A DNA stretch of 64,000 nucleotides, from the NCBI GenBank assembly GCA_905234755.1, contig CAJOIT010000004.1:1-64000 (forward strand), written 5' to 3'. Positions 35,785 to 44,134 of the stretch are shown here, one piece after another (positions within the stretch are counted from its first letter, which is position 1; every line of letters starts with the position of its first letter). Origin of the DNA: an uncultured Bacteroidales bacterium. Its GTDB lineage: Bacteria > Bacteroidota > Bacteroidia > Bacteroidales > ML635J-15. Below the pieces are notes generated by a model, which saw nothing but the letters and a program-made list of their open reading frames with translations, made no database searches and was not told the DNA's origin. The position numbers were made by a program, and so were the translations under genes.

Positions 35785-36477
35785 ATGAAGAAAACATTTT
35801 TAATATTGGTAGCATTGTCGGTATCGGCATTTGCAATTGCACAAAACATTGACATTGAGACGGTTCTTGTTAAAGGTGGAAAATTCAACACTGGTAGCAA
35901 CGAGATGAAATCATCAAACCAGATTACCATTGAAGACTTCTACATTGGCAAATTTGAGATTACTCAGGAGCAATGGCGCGAAGTAATGGGTACAAATCCA
36001 AGTTATTTCAAAGACTGCGACTCTTGCCCTGTTGAGCGCGTAAGTGCTGAGGATGTCAACAAGTTCATCGAAACATTGAACAAAAAGACCGGCAAAAAGT
36101 ACCGTTTGCCATCGGAAGCAGAATGGGAATATGCAGCTCGTGGCGGGGTTTTGAAACCACAGAAAAACTCTAAGTACGCAGGAAGCAACGACCTTGACGA
36201 AGTTGCATGGTATGACAAGAACAGCGATGGCAAAACACATCAGGTTGGAACCAAGAAACCAAACGAACTCGGCATTTACGACATGAGCGGTAATGTTTAC
36301 GAATGGTGTCGCAACGAACTCAAGAACCCACAGGGCGAAGTTATTGGATACAGCTATGTGCTCCGCGGTGGAAGTTGCGCTGTAAACTCGAATTTCTGCA
36401 TGATTTCGTTCCGTAGCGATTTCTCGTTGGGAATCAAGTATTTCAACTATGGGTTCAGAGTTGTTTTGGAAAAATAA
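35785..36477 (+). CDS. Secreted SUMF1/FGE-like domain protein
   Basis: The 230-aa protein has a signal peptide (MKKTFLILVALSVSAFAIAQ) followed by a single formylglycine-generating-enzyme-like (SUMF1) domain: VLVKGGKFNTGS, FYIGKFEITQEQWREVMG, RLPSEAEWEYAARGG, DMSGNVYEWCRNEL, VLRGGSCAVNSNFC and YGFRVVLEK. True sulfatase-activating enzymes use two cysteines after the RGGS motif. Here the second position appears to hold a cysteine but the first does not, so formylglycine formation is doubtful. T9SS proteins GldJ and GldK carry the same fold without enzyme activity. It is the first gene of the operon, 6 bases before the next. Confidence 0.8.
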   Translation: MKKTFLILVALSVSAFAIAQNIDIETVLVKGGKFNTGSNEMKSSNQITIEDFYIGKFEITQEQWREVMGTNPSYFKDCDSCPVERVSAEDVNKFIETLNKKTGKKYRLPSEAEWEYAARGGVLKPQKNSKYAGSNDLDEVAWYDKNSDGKTHQVGTKKPNELGIYDMSGNVYEWCRNELKNPQGEVIGYSYVLRGGSCAVNSNFCMISFRSDFSLGIKYFNYGFRVVLEK

Positions 36478-36483
36478 AGCAAA

Positions 36484-37365
36484 ATGAAAAATTACAGTCT
36501 GCTATTTGCGGTAATAATCTGCTTGATTTTCGCTTATGCTTGTCACAACGAGGAAAAAACTGATGGCGCAAACCACGAGATGAACCTATGCAACACTGAA
36601 TTTGTCTTCGTTGAAGGCGGAACATTCACAATGGGATGCACCGAAGAGCAAAGCAACGACTGCTACAACGATGAAAAGCCTGCCCACGAAGAAACTGTAA
36701 AGGATTTCTACATTGGCAAATACGAGGTTACCGTTGAGCAGTTTGCAAAGTTCATCGAAGAAACTGGTTACAAGACAGATGCAGAAAAATCGGATTCGAG
36801 CCTTATCTGTGCCGACGGAACAAAATCGTATAAGAAAGGTGTAAACTGGCGTTTCGATTCGAAGGGTACGCTATACGACAAGCAGGAATACGACCACCCT
36901 GTCGCCCATGTCAGCTGGAACGATGCCAAGGAATACTGCAAGTGGTTCAGCGAAAAGAGCGGCAATGAAGTGAGACTGCCAACCGAAACCGAATGGGAAT
37001 ACGCAGCAAGAGGCGGAAACCTATCGAGAGGCACAAAATATTCAGGTAGCAATGTAATTACCGAAGTCGCTTGGTACGATGCCAACAGCGACTATGCAAC
37101 CCAAGCGGTTGGCAAGAAAAAAGCCAACGAACTCGGTATTTTCGACATGAGCGGAAATGTTTACGAATGGTGTAGCACTTGGTATAGCAACTTTGGCAGC
37201 GAGGCATCAGATGTGAACGATGAGATAGAAAACAAATACATTGTTGTCCGTGGTGGCTCCTCTTTCCTAAACGAAAAGTTCAGCCGCGTATCGTACCGCT
37301 ACTCGCGTACACCAAGCACCTGCGGAGGTCCTTACGGATTCAGACTTGCAATGACAGCAGAATAA
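36484..37365 (+). CDS. SUMF1-domain lipoprotein
   Basis: The 293-aa protein has a lipoprotein signal (LLFAVIICLIFAYAC, cysteine at about 20). A SUMF1 domain follows: FVEGGTFTMGCTEE, FYIGKYEVTVEQFAKFIEET, HVSWNDAKEYCKWFSEKSG, RLPTETEWEYAARGG, DMSGNVYEWC and VVRGGSSFLNEKFSRVSYRY. No cysteines are present at the two formylglycine-enzyme catalytic positions, so it is probably structural or ligand-binding. GldJ and GldK of the T9SS are lipoproteins of this fold but longer; identity with either is not claimed. It follows the other SUMF1 gene by 6 bases and precedes fmt by 3 bases. Confidence 0.8.
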   Translation: MKNYSLLFAVIICLIFAYACHNEEKTDGANHEMNLCNTEFVFVEGGTFTMGCTEEQSNDCYNDEKPAHEETVKDFYIGKYEVTVEQFAKFIEETGYKTDAEKSDSSLICADGTKSYKKGVNWRFDSKGTLYDKQEYDHPVAHVSWNDAKEYCKWFSEKSGNEVRLPTETEWEYAARGGNLSRGTKYSGSNVITEVAWYDANSDYATQAVGKKKANELGIFDMSGNVYEWCSTWYSNFGSEASDVNDEIENKYIVVRGGSSFLNEKFSRVSYRYSRTPSTCGGPYGFRLAMTAE

Positions 37366-37368
37366 GCC

Positions 37369-38307
37369 ATGACAGACATTCCTATCATATTCATGGGTAC
37401 GCCCGAATTTGCGGTTACCTCGTTGAAAACCTTGCTCGACAAGGGCTACAATGTGAAAGCCGTCGTTACAACTCCCGACAAACCAGCAGGACGCGGAAAG
37501 AACATACAGTTTTCGGATGTAAAGAAGTTTGCACTCGAACATAATCTGCCGATTCTCCAGCCTGAAAAACTGAAATCACCCGAATTTCTTGCACAACTCA
37601 AGGAAATAAATGCTGATTTGTATGTGGTCGTTGCCTTCCGTATGCTTCCAAAGGAAGTGTGGGCAATGCCAAAGCGCGGAACCATAAACCTTCATGCGGC
37701 ACTCCTCCCCGACTATCGTGGCGCTGCTCCAATTAACCATGCCATAATCAACGGTGAAACCGAAACCGGAATCACCACTTTCTACATCGATGAGCAAATC
37801 GACACCGGCAAAATTATCATGCAGGAAAAATGCCCAATCGAACCTGAGGACAACATTGGAACATTGTACGACAAACTTATGCATATAGGAGCCGAAGCCG
37901 TTTGCAAGACCGTTGACATAATCGCAGAAGGAAATGTAAATGCTATTGAGCAGGATTCCATTCGCACCGAAGGCTTGCATCCTGCGCCAAAAATCACAAA
38001 AGAATTTTGCCAGATAAATTGGAATGCAAAATCCGTAGACATTCACAACCTCATACGCGGACTTTCGCCTTATCCTGCTGCATGGTGCTATTTGAAGGAC
38101 GAGATTACTGCAAAGATATTTACCTCAACGTATAGCATTGAGAAACATAACCTTGAAGCTGGTACATTCGTTTCCGACAACAAGTCGTACCTGAAAGTAG
38201 CAACACAGGATGGCTTCGTTTCAATACTCGAACTGCAAATGCAAGGCAAAAAACGCATGGCAATAAAGGATTTCCTCAATGGATTCAAATTTAACACCGA
38301 CAAATAA
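37369..38307 (+). CDS. fmt: Methionyl-tRNA formyltransferase
   Basis: The 312-aa protein has the formyltransferase motifs IIFMGTPEFAV at residues 6-16, DKPAGRGK, and the folate-binding and catalytic region NLHAALLPDYRGAAPINHAI near residue 108, with the C-terminal OB-like domain from about 205 (LIRGLSPYPAAWCYL). It formylates initiator Met-tRNA from 10-formyltetrahydrofolate. The length is normal. It is coupled with ruvX (stop and start share one base) and with def, whose product removes the formyl group. Confidence 0.95.
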   Translation: MTDIPIIFMGTPEFAVTSLKTLLDKGYNVKAVVTTPDKPAGRGKNIQFSDVKKFALEHNLPILQPEKLKSPEFLAQLKEINADLYVVVAFRMLPKEVWAMPKRGTINLHAALLPDYRGAAPINHAIINGETETGITTFYIDEQIDTGKIIMQEKCPIEPEDNIGTLYDKLMHIGAEAVCKTVDIIAEGNVNAIEQDSIRTEGLHPAPKITKEFCQINWNAKSVDIHNLIRGLSPYPAAWCYLKDEITAKIFTSTYSIEKHNLEAGTFVSDNKSYLKVATQDGFVSILELQMQGKKRMAIKDFLNGFKFNTDK

Positions 38308-38732
38308 TGGGACGCTACTTGGCATTGGACATAGGACGCAAAAAGACAGGAGTCGCAGTAACCGACCCCAGCCGCATCATTGCCACTGCCTTGGAAACCG
38401 TTCCTTCCGGCGAATTGGAAAAGTTTCTTACCGACTACATTTCAAAAAATGATGTCAAGAAGATAATATACGGACAACCAACACAGATGGATAATTCGCC
38501 ATCGGAGTCGATGCAATACATAACGCCAATACTAAACCGCCTGAAAAAAGTCTTTACGAACTTGACTTTTATACCTGTCGATGAGCGTTTTACATCGAAA
38601 CTGGCATTTCAGGCAATGATAGATGGCGGAACAACAAAAAAACAGCGTCGCGATAAGACAATGGTCGATAAAATCAGTGCGACCATAATACTTCAATCAT
38701 ACATGGAACAAGAAAAATTTTCAAAACTATGA
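38307..38732 (+). CDS. ruvX: YqgF/RuvX-family Holliday-junction resolvase-like protein
   Basis: The 141-aa protein has the RNase H-like fold of the YqgF family: LALDIGRKKTGVAVTD at the N-terminus, IIYGQPTQMDNSPSE in the middle and PVDERFTSKLA near residue 92, with the acidic residues expected for metal binding. YqgF has been linked to 16S rRNA 5' processing and to Holliday-junction resolution. The start overlaps the fmt stop by one base and the stop overlaps the def start by four, so translation is coupled. Confidence 0.9.
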   Translation: MGRYLALDIGRKKTGVAVTDPSRIIATALETVPSGELEKFLTDYISKNDVKKIIYGQPTQMDNSPSESMQYITPILNRLKKVFTNLTFIPVDERFTSKLAFQAMIDGGTTKKQRRDKTMVDKISATIILQSYMEQEKFSKL

Positions 38733-39280
38733 TACTTCCAATACTTTTATACGGCAACCCGATTCTCAGGAAAAAATCAGAGGATATTGACAAGGATTAT
38801 CCTGAAATAAAGCAACTTATCGAAAACATGTTCGAGACAATGTACCACTCTAGAGGCGTTGGACTTGCAGCACCGCAGATTGGTCTCAACATTAACCTGC
38901 TTGTAATTGATGCGTCACCATTTGCCGAGGATGACCCGATTTGCAAGGATTTCAAGCGCGTAATGATAAATCCCAAGGTAACATTTGAAGGAACCAAGAA
39001 GATTGTTTTCGAAGAAGGTTGCCTAAGTGTTCCCGACATTCACGAGAACGTCACCCGCTACAACGACATAACAGTTACCTACCTCAACGAAAATTTTGAG
39101 GAAGTAACCGAGAAACTGTCTGGCAACAGGGCTGTAGTTGTACAACACGAATTCGACCACCTGCAAGGTATAGTCTTTTGCGACAAGATAAACCCAATCC
39201 GCAAGCGTTTCCTAAAAACTCGCCTCAACGATATTTCACGCGGAAAGGTAAAGACTAGCTATAGAGTCAAGATGAATTGA
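38729..39280 (+). CDS. def: Peptide deformylase
   Basis: The 183-aa protein has all three metal and catalytic motifs: GVGLAAPQIG near residue 43, EGCLSVP near 97 and QHEFDHLQG near 141. It removes the N-formyl group from nascent proteins using a metal bound by the Cys and two His. The start overlaps the ruvX stop (ATGA). The stop codon forms part of a heptamer repeat that follows. It is the last gene of the operon. Confidence 0.95.
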   Translation: MILPILLYGNPILRKKSEDIDKDYPEIKQLIENMFETMYHSRGVGLAAPQIGLNINLLVIDASPFAEDDPICKDFKRVMINPKVTFEGTKKIVFEEGCLSVPDIHENVTRYNDITVTYLNENFEEVTEKLSGNRAVVVQHEFDHLQGIVFCDKINPIRKRFLKTRLNDISRGKVKTSYRVKMN

Positions 39281-39309
39281 CGATTTAGATTTTTGATTTA
39301 CGATTGACT
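39276..39309. repeat. Heptamer array starting at the def stop codon
   Basis: Units ATTGACG, ATTTAG, ATTTTTG, ATTTACG, ATTGACT begin inside the last codons of def, so the TGA stop is part of the first unit. Confidence 0.65.
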
Positions 39310-39333
39310 GTCAAATTTGAGAGAAAATTATTT

Positions 39334-39807
39334 CTATCTCACAACTTCCCAATATCCGCCTCTATCTGCACCAACACGACGGATTACACCTTGAGATTTT
39401 AGTTGCTTGAGTTGCCATTCAACACCTTTTACTGTTATACCTAACATTTCTGATAATTCATTAGCAGTAATCGATGGATTTTGTCTAATAGTTTTAACTA
39501 TTTTCTCCCTAGTTTTCTCCCTAGTTTCTTTTGATTTCTCCCTAGTTTTTTCGGATAGTTTATCATTATTATCTTCATCATCTGACATTGAACGAATGTA
39601 CTGGTCGATATCTGCTTGCAGATGCCGTGCATGAAGCTGAGTGTTGCCTTTTTCAAATAAAGACCTAACATCCGCCTCGGTCATTCTGGAATTTTCTAAT
39701 GCCGTTGAATTTGCAATAATAGAGTACAGATAGAACTTCTCGTAATCAAGTTGGTCCCTGATTCCAAGCCGATTATATTCATTCAATATGTCTATTAAAT
39801 TCCGCAT
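39334..39807 (-). CDS. Fic-derived protein lacking the Fic catalytic core, with winged-helix domain
   Basis: The 157-aa protein has two recognisable ends. Residues 1-60 resemble the N-terminus of Bacteroidota Fic proteins (LNEYNRLGIRDQLDYEKFYL) and include STALEN at 34-39, which fits the Fic inhibitory motif (S/T)xxxE(G/N). Residues 100-157 form a winged helix-turn-helix (ITANELSEMLGITVKGVEWQ). The Fic core with HxFx(D/E)GNGR is absent. The middle is a Lys/Arg/Glu repeat (KTREKSKETREKTREK) from a tandem ACTAGGGAGAAA DNA repeat. Loss of AMP-transferase activity is inferred, leaving a possible DNA-binding or regulatory protein. ATG 39807 lies 22 bases after comM, so it may be the last gene of that operon. 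Confidence 0.6.
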   Translation of the reverse strand: MRNLIDILNEYNRLGIRDQLDYEKFYLYSIIANSTALENSRMTEADVRSLFEKGNTQLHARHLQADIDQYIRSMSDDEDNNDKLSEKTREKSKETREKTREKIVKTIRQNPSITANELSEMLGITVKGVEWQLKQLKSQGVIRRVGADRGGYWEVVR

Positions 39808-39829
39808 ACCAATTGATAACAACTATTTA

Positions 39830-41368
39830 TTACAATCCCCAAGTTTCCTTGTCCAGACTTCTGTACTGAATAGCCTCGGCTATGTGTGCTGGCAAAATGT
39901 CATCACTATGTTCGAGGTCGGCAATGGTGCGAGCTACCTTCACAATACGGTCGTACGCACGAGCGGAAAGGTGAAGTTTATCCATCGCAGTCTTGAGTAA
40001 CGAAATGCAAGTGCTGTCGAGTTTGCAGAATTCGCGTATCTGCTTGGATGACATTTGTGCATTGCAATAAATCTTTTTGCTTTTTGCAAATCGTTTTGCC
40101 TGAACCTTGCGCGCTTCAATCACACGCTTTTGGATGTCAGCACTATGCTCGGCAGGTTGTGTGTCGGCAAGTTTCTCAAACTTCACTGGCGTAACCTCCA
40201 AATGTATGTCGATGCGGTCAAGCAACGGCCCAGAAATCCTGCTCATATACTTTTGCACCGCCATTGGCGTACAAGTACATTCCTTGTCGGGATGGTTGTA
40301 GTATCCGCACGGACATGGATTCATAGAGGCCACAAGCATAAGGCTTGCAGGATATTCCACCGTAAACTTTGCTCGCGAAATAGTCACAATCCTATCCTCC
40401 AATGGCTGACGCATAACTTCAAGAACAGTACGTTTGAATTCAGGCAGCTCATCTAGAAAGAGCACACCATTATGCGCGAGTGAAATTTCCCCGGGTTGCG
40501 GATATGTTCCTCCTCCAACCAATGCTACATCCGAAATAGTATGATGCGGAGACCGGAACGGACGGCGCAGCATCAGCGAGCATCCCGCTTCGGTTTTGCC
40601 CGCTACCGAATGTATCTTGGTTGTCTCAATGGCTTCGTCTAGGCTGAGTGGCGGAAGTATAGACGGAATGCGCTTTGCAAGCATTGTCTTTCCCGATCCC
40701 GGAGGTCCTATCATTATTATGTTGTGTCCACCTGCAGCAGCAATTTCGAGGGCGCGCTTTACATTTTCCTGCCCTTTCACATCGGCAAAGTCGAGTTCGT
40801 TTTCCGAAAGCGTCTTCTGGAATTCAGCTTCAAGGTCAACTTTAACCTGCTCTAATTCACGACTACCATTAAGGAAATCAACGGTTTCTGTAATATTATG
40901 CACGCCATACACCTTTATTCCATCAACGACCGCTGCCTCCAAAGTATTTTCAACGGGAAGAATAATTCCTTCAAAACCTGCTTCCTTGGCGTTTATAGCA
41001 ATTGGTAGCGCTCCTTTTATAGGCTTTACGCTTCCATCAAGTGACAACTCTCCCATTATCAAGTACTTGCCGAGCATATCGGCAGACATCTGTTCCGAAC
41101 CAGCAAGTACACCGACAGCCATCGGCAGGTCGTATGCAGAGCCTTCCTTGCGCATGTCGGCAGGAGCCATATTAATGACAATCCGACGACCTGGCCATTT
41201 GAAGCCATTGTTATTTAATGCGCTTATCATGCGTTGCTCGCTTTCCTTAATGGCATTATCTGGCAACCCAACAAGAAAAAACTTTGCTCCGTTGGAAACA
41301 TTCACCTCAATGGTGATAGTCTGCGCATTAATGCCATCTACGGCACTACCGAAAGTCTTTACTAGCAT
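39830..41368 (-). CDS. comM: YifB/ComM-family Mg-chelatase-like AAA+ ATPase
   Basis: The 512-aa protein has an N-terminal Lon-protease-like ChlI domain (about 1-170; [20 protein letters not shown]), a central AAA+ domain with Walker [14 protein letters not shown] near residue 222 and Walker [10 protein letters not shown] near 305, the SMNPCPCG cysteine motif near 357, and the Mg-chelatase C-terminal domain. ComM is a helicase that promotes branch migration during natural transformation in Vibrio and Haemophilus; the family is wider than competent species. It starts 2 bases after the upstream endonuclease-family gene. Confidence 0.92.
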   Translation of the reverse strand: MLVKTFGSAVDGINAQTITIEVNVSNGAKFFLVGLPDNAIKESEQRMISALNNNGFKWPGRRIVINMAPADMRKEGSAYDLPMAVGVLAGSEQMSADMLGKYLIMGELSLDGSVKPIKGALPIAINAKEAGFEGIILPVENTLEAAVVDGIKVYGVHNITETVDFLNGSRELEQVKVDLEAEFQKTLSENELDFADVKGQENVKRALEIAAAGGHNIIMIGPPGSGKTMLAKRIPSILPPLSLDEAIETTKIHSVAGKTEAGCSLMLRRPFRSPHHTISDVALVGGGTYPQPGEISLAHNGVLFLDELPEFKRTVLEVMRQPLEDRIVTISRAKFTVEYPASLMLVASMNPCPCGYYNHPDKECTCTPMAVQKYMSRISGPLLDRIDIHLEVTPVKFEKLADTQPAEHSADIQKRVIEARKVQAKRFAKSKKIYCNAQMSSKQIREFCKLDSTCISLLKTAMDKLHLSARAYDRIVKVARTIADLEHSDDILPAHIAEAIQYRSLDKETWGL

Positions 41369-41370
41369 GG

Positions 41371-42399
41371 CTACTTTTCCTTTATTATGAACGAATAAAC
41401 TGGGAAATGGTCGCTATAACCCGACTGATATGTTGTGCCTACGTATGTACGCAACGGATAACCTTTGTAACGACCTTCCTTCTGGGTTAGGAACGATTTG
41501 TTGAACACATGGCTTCCGTAATGCACGTATGTTGACCTGTCGGTGCTGACGAATGCCGGTGAGAAAATCATCTGGTCGAAAAGATTCCATCTGTCACCGT
41601 AAGCCAACGAGCCGATTCCCTTGCGGTAAAGTTCCTCCATCGGGTCATATAGTTTGCCGTCTTTTACTTCATCCTTCTTTCCAACGGTCTTGCAATAATC
41701 CTTCAAACTCTTGTTGATTGGGTCGTCGTTGAGGTCGCCCATTGCAATAATCTTGGCGTTGGGATTGATTGCCATGATTGAGTCGAAAATTTGACGGGTT
41801 GTGGTTGCGGCTTCGGCACGGCGTGGCAAACTGCGTTTTTCGCCACCCAAACGCGATGGCCAGTGAAGAACGATGAAATGCATTTCCTCCCCATCATAAA
41901 TTCCCGAAACAACAATCTGGTCGCGGGTAACAAAACCTTCCTGCTCCGAAACAACACGGTGCATTCGCACATTGGTAACCTTGAAATATTCAGGGCGGTA
42001 CAACAATGCACAGTCAACACCACGGCGGTCTGGACCATCAATATGCACAACCTTGTAGTTGTACGGCTTCATTGCCTCGCAGTTGACAAGGTCGTTGAGC
42101 GGAGTAATGTTTTCTACCTCGCTAACACCCACAATCATAGGAGCAGTACCAGTAACATCGGCGCCAAGTTGCACAATAACGCCACCCATGCGGTCTATCT
42201 TGGAGAAATACTTTTCGGTGTTCCAGTTCTTTGGACCTTCAGGTGTAAATTCCACATCATTAGCACCTGGAAGCGTGTCGAAAAGGTTCTCGAGGTTGTA
42301 AAAAGCAATTGTACCTATTTTGTATTCCTTTTTCTCCTGTGCGTTAAGACACAGAGAAAAGGCAATTATAAATGCAAATGGCAATAATATTCTTCTCAT
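41371..42399 (-). CDS. Secreted endonuclease/exonuclease/phosphatase family protein
   Basis: The 342-aa protein has a signal peptide ([17 protein letters not shown]) and the metal-dependent EEP fold: [20 protein letters not shown] near residue 90, [20 protein letters not shown] near 230 and [10 protein letters not shown] at the C-terminus, which together carry the catalytic Glu, Asp, Asn and His. The substrate could be DNA, RNA or a phosphoester; it cannot be told. The reading frame continues upstream to 42717, but the promoter at 42427-42434 and the signal peptide place the start at ATG 42399. It heads the operon with comM. Confidence 0.85.
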   Translation of the reverse strand: MRRILLPFAFIIAFSLCLNAQEKKEYKIGTIAFYNLENLFDTLPGANDVEFTPEGPKNWNTEKYFSKIDRMGGVIVQLGADVTGTAPMIVGVSEVENITPLNDLVNCEAMKPYNYKVVHIDGPDRRGVDCALLYRPEYFKVTNVRMHRVVSEQEGFVTRDQIVVSGIYDGEEMHFIVLHWPSRLGGEKRSLPRRAEAATTTRQIFDSIMAINPNAKIIAMGDLNDDPINKSLKDYCKTVGKKDEVKDGKLYDPMEELYRKGIGSLAYGDRWNLFDQMIFSPAFVSTDRSTYVHYGSHVFNKSFLTQKEGRYKGYPLRTYVGTTYQSGYSDHFPVYSFIIKEK

Positions 42400-42426
42400 A
42401 AACGAAATGTTTTGCGTAATGAAACG

Positions 42427-42434
42427 CAAATATA
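42427..42434 (-). promoter_or_regulatory. -7 promoter element of the EEP-comM operon
   Basis: The minus strand reads TATATTTG, 27 bases upstream of ATG 42399. Confidence 0.6.
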
Positions 42435-42477
42435 ATGAATTCATAAATGCATTTTTCAAAAGCACTGCAAAATTATT

Positions 42478-42485
42478 TACCTTTG
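42478..42485 (+). promoter_or_regulatory. -7 promoter element of the tyrosine phosphatase gene
   Basis: TACCTTTG, 26 bases before ATG 42512; divergent from the EEP-comM promoter. Confidence 0.6.
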
Positions 42486-42511
42486 TGCCAATAAAACTAA
42501 AAACAACATAA

Positions 42512-42967
42512 ATGAAACGCATCCTTTTTGTATGCCATGGCAACATCTGCCGCAGTCCTATGGCTGAGTTTGTTATGAAGAAAATGGTTTCCGATGCAGG
42601 AATCGCCGACCAGTTTGAAATAGCATCAGCAGCAACATCGACCGAAGAAATCGGCAATCCCGTATATCCGCCTGCACGCCGCAAACTTGCCGAGCACGGA
42701 ATTTCGTGCGAGGGCAAAACTGCACGACAGATTACTCGCCGCGACTACGAGCACTACGACTACATTGTGGCAATGGACATAAACAATCTGCGTAACTTAC
42801 AGCGAGTGCTAGGCGAAGACAAACTTCATAAAATCTCCCTGCTACTGAATTACACCGACCACCCACGCGATGTTGCCGACCCTTGGTACACTGGCAATTT
42901 CGAAGCAACTTGGCAGGATGTGAACGATGGATGCAAGGGGTTGCTGGAAGAAATTGGATGTTTATAA
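42512..42967 (+). CDS. Low-molecular-weight protein-tyrosine phosphatase
   Basis: The 151-aa protein has the phosphate-binding loop CHGNICRSP (Cys8 to Arg14), fitting CX5R, and the general-acid motif DVADPWYTG near residue 120 (DP form). These enzymes remove phosphate from tyrosine and often act with bacterial tyrosine kinases in capsule or exopolysaccharide control, though no kinase or capsule genes are in this window. The length and motif order are normal. It is monocistronic. Confidence 0.93.
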   Translation: MKRILFVCHGNICRSPMAEFVMKKMVSDAGIADQFEIASAATSTEEIGNPVYPPARRKLAEHGISCEGKTARQITRRDYEHYDYIVAMDINNLRNLQRVLGEDKLHKISLLLNYTDHPRDVADPWYTGNFEATWQDVNDGCKGLLEEIGCL

Positions 42968-43067
42968 AGAAGAGCTATCAAGATTAATTGTTGACAATTC
43001 ATTCTACTTTTTCTAGATATCGAAATTGTTTTTTGTACATTTTGTATGGAAAATGTAAGTAACGCTT

Positions 43068-43427
43068 ATGAAAGCACCCGAAGAAAAATCCCTGCTGATT
43101 CGCAATAGTACGACTGAATTCCTGATATTTCAGGCACAAAATCAAACTGATGGCGTGGAAGTGTTTTATCGCGACGAAACCATTTGGTTGACTCAAAAGG
43201 CCATGTCAGTACTATTTGAAGTGGACAGAAGCGTGATTACAAAGCATTTGAAAAATATTTTTGATTCTGAAGAATTACAACAAGAATCAGTATGTGCAAA
43301 TTTTGCACATACTGCCAATGACGGTAAGACGTATTCAACAAATTTCTATAATCTTGATGCCGTCATCTCAGTTGGTTATCGTGTAAATTCCACTCGTGCA
43401 ACGCAGTTTCGTCATACAAGGAGATAG
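43068..43427 (+). pseudogene. rhuM: Truncated RhuM-family (virulence protein) gene
   Basis: The 119-aa frame matches the N-terminal domain of RhuM proteins: EVFYRDETIWLTQKAMSVLF, NIFDSEELQQESVCANF, TANDGKTYSTNFYNLD and ISVGYRVNSTRATQFR. RhuM proteins are normally around 300 aa or more and continue after TQFR; here the frame gives HTRR and a stop. The break falls exactly inside the conserved block, so it is most likely a decayed remnant. RhuM genes are found on islands and near restriction or defence genes. No TAnnTTTG element was seen close upstream. Residual function as a short DNA-binding protein cannot be excluded. Confidence 0.7.
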
Positions 43428-43453
43428 AAGGGTTGTTAGGCAAAAAGTAAGAA

Positions 43454-44131
43454 CTACTTAAAGCTATACCCCACCCCGATATAATAAATGTTTGCAGGAT
43501 TCTTCACCTGCACTTCGTTGTCGGCACGAAGATAAAAGTCGAGCGCATTGTTTTTGTTGATGCGATAAGTTACACCAGCAACTGTACGCACCTCATCGAT
43601 GAAGCGAGAATCGGGCTTGTACATGCGGATAAACATTTCGGCTGATGCATACAACTTTACCGGCTTGCTAAAAAAACTATACGATACCTCAAATCTGTTG
43701 CGAATATAAGTTTTGGGATTAAACTTATGCGGTGCGTGCGACTCATCGTAGAATGATGCCTGATACTTTGAGCGTAGCGATAACTTGAAACTTCTTATTT
43801 TCTCGGAATAAGTAATTCCACCACTCACGCGATAGCGATTTTCCAAGTATGTTTCCCTATTTTTTAAGATATAGTCGAAATCTGCGGAGACTTTAAAGCG
43901 ACTTTTCCAGAATGAATAGCCTAATCCGCCAGAAACCTTGAAGCGATTAAATTCGATGAAATTCCCACCTGTCTTTACTTCGCCTTCCACCGAATAGCCG
44001 AATCCCTTTACAATCTTGCCAGAGTATCCTGCCCCTACAATAGCGCCAAAATCGGTTGTCTGCGCCTGCAAAATGCAGGCAAACAGACAAACCATGTTCG
44101 ACATTAATAATATGTATTTAAGATACTTCAA
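43454..44131 (-). CDS. DUF2490-family outer-membrane protein
   Basis: The 225-aa protein starts at a TTG that gives a full signal peptide (KYLKYILLMSNMVCLFACILQAQ); an internal ATG would leave a stunted one. The rest is a series of amphipathic strands (FGAIVGAGYSGKIVKG, FKVSGGLGYSFWKSRFKVSA, YRVSGGITYSEKIRSFKLSL, RFEVSYSFFSKPVKLYASA) ending in IYYIGVGYSFK, as expected for an outer-membrane barrel with a terminal aromatic residue. DUF2490 has no assigned function. It is the last gene of the seven-gene operon, 3 bases after the DUF4956 gene. Confidence 0.75.
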   Translation of the reverse strand: MKYLKYILLMSNMVCLFACILQAQTTDFGAIVGAGYSGKIVKGFGYSVEGEVKTGGNFIEFNRFKVSGGLGYSFWKSRFKVSADFDYILKNRETYLENRYRVSGGITYSEKIRSFKLSLRSKYQASFYDESHAPHKFNPKTYIRNRFEVSYSFFSKPVKLYASAEMFIRMYKPDSRFIDEVRTVAGVTYRINKNNALDFYLRADNEVQVKNPANIYYIGVGYSFK

Positions 44132-44134
44132 AGT

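Noticed and set aside
35785..37365. The SUMF1 proteins as active sulfatase-activating enzymes
   Set aside because: The catalytic cysteine pair is incomplete in one and absent in the other, and no sulfatase gene is near.
39334..39807. The Fic-derived gene as an active AMP-transferase toxin
   Set aside because: The HxFx(D/E)GNGR core is absent.
40596..41390. A 264-aa plus-strand open frame over comM
   Set aside because: It is antisense to conserved AAA+ motifs and has no family match that I recognise.
42400..42717. N-terminal extension of the EEP-family protein
   Set aside because: It would cover the divergent phosphatase gene and both promoters, and the signal peptide begins at 42399.
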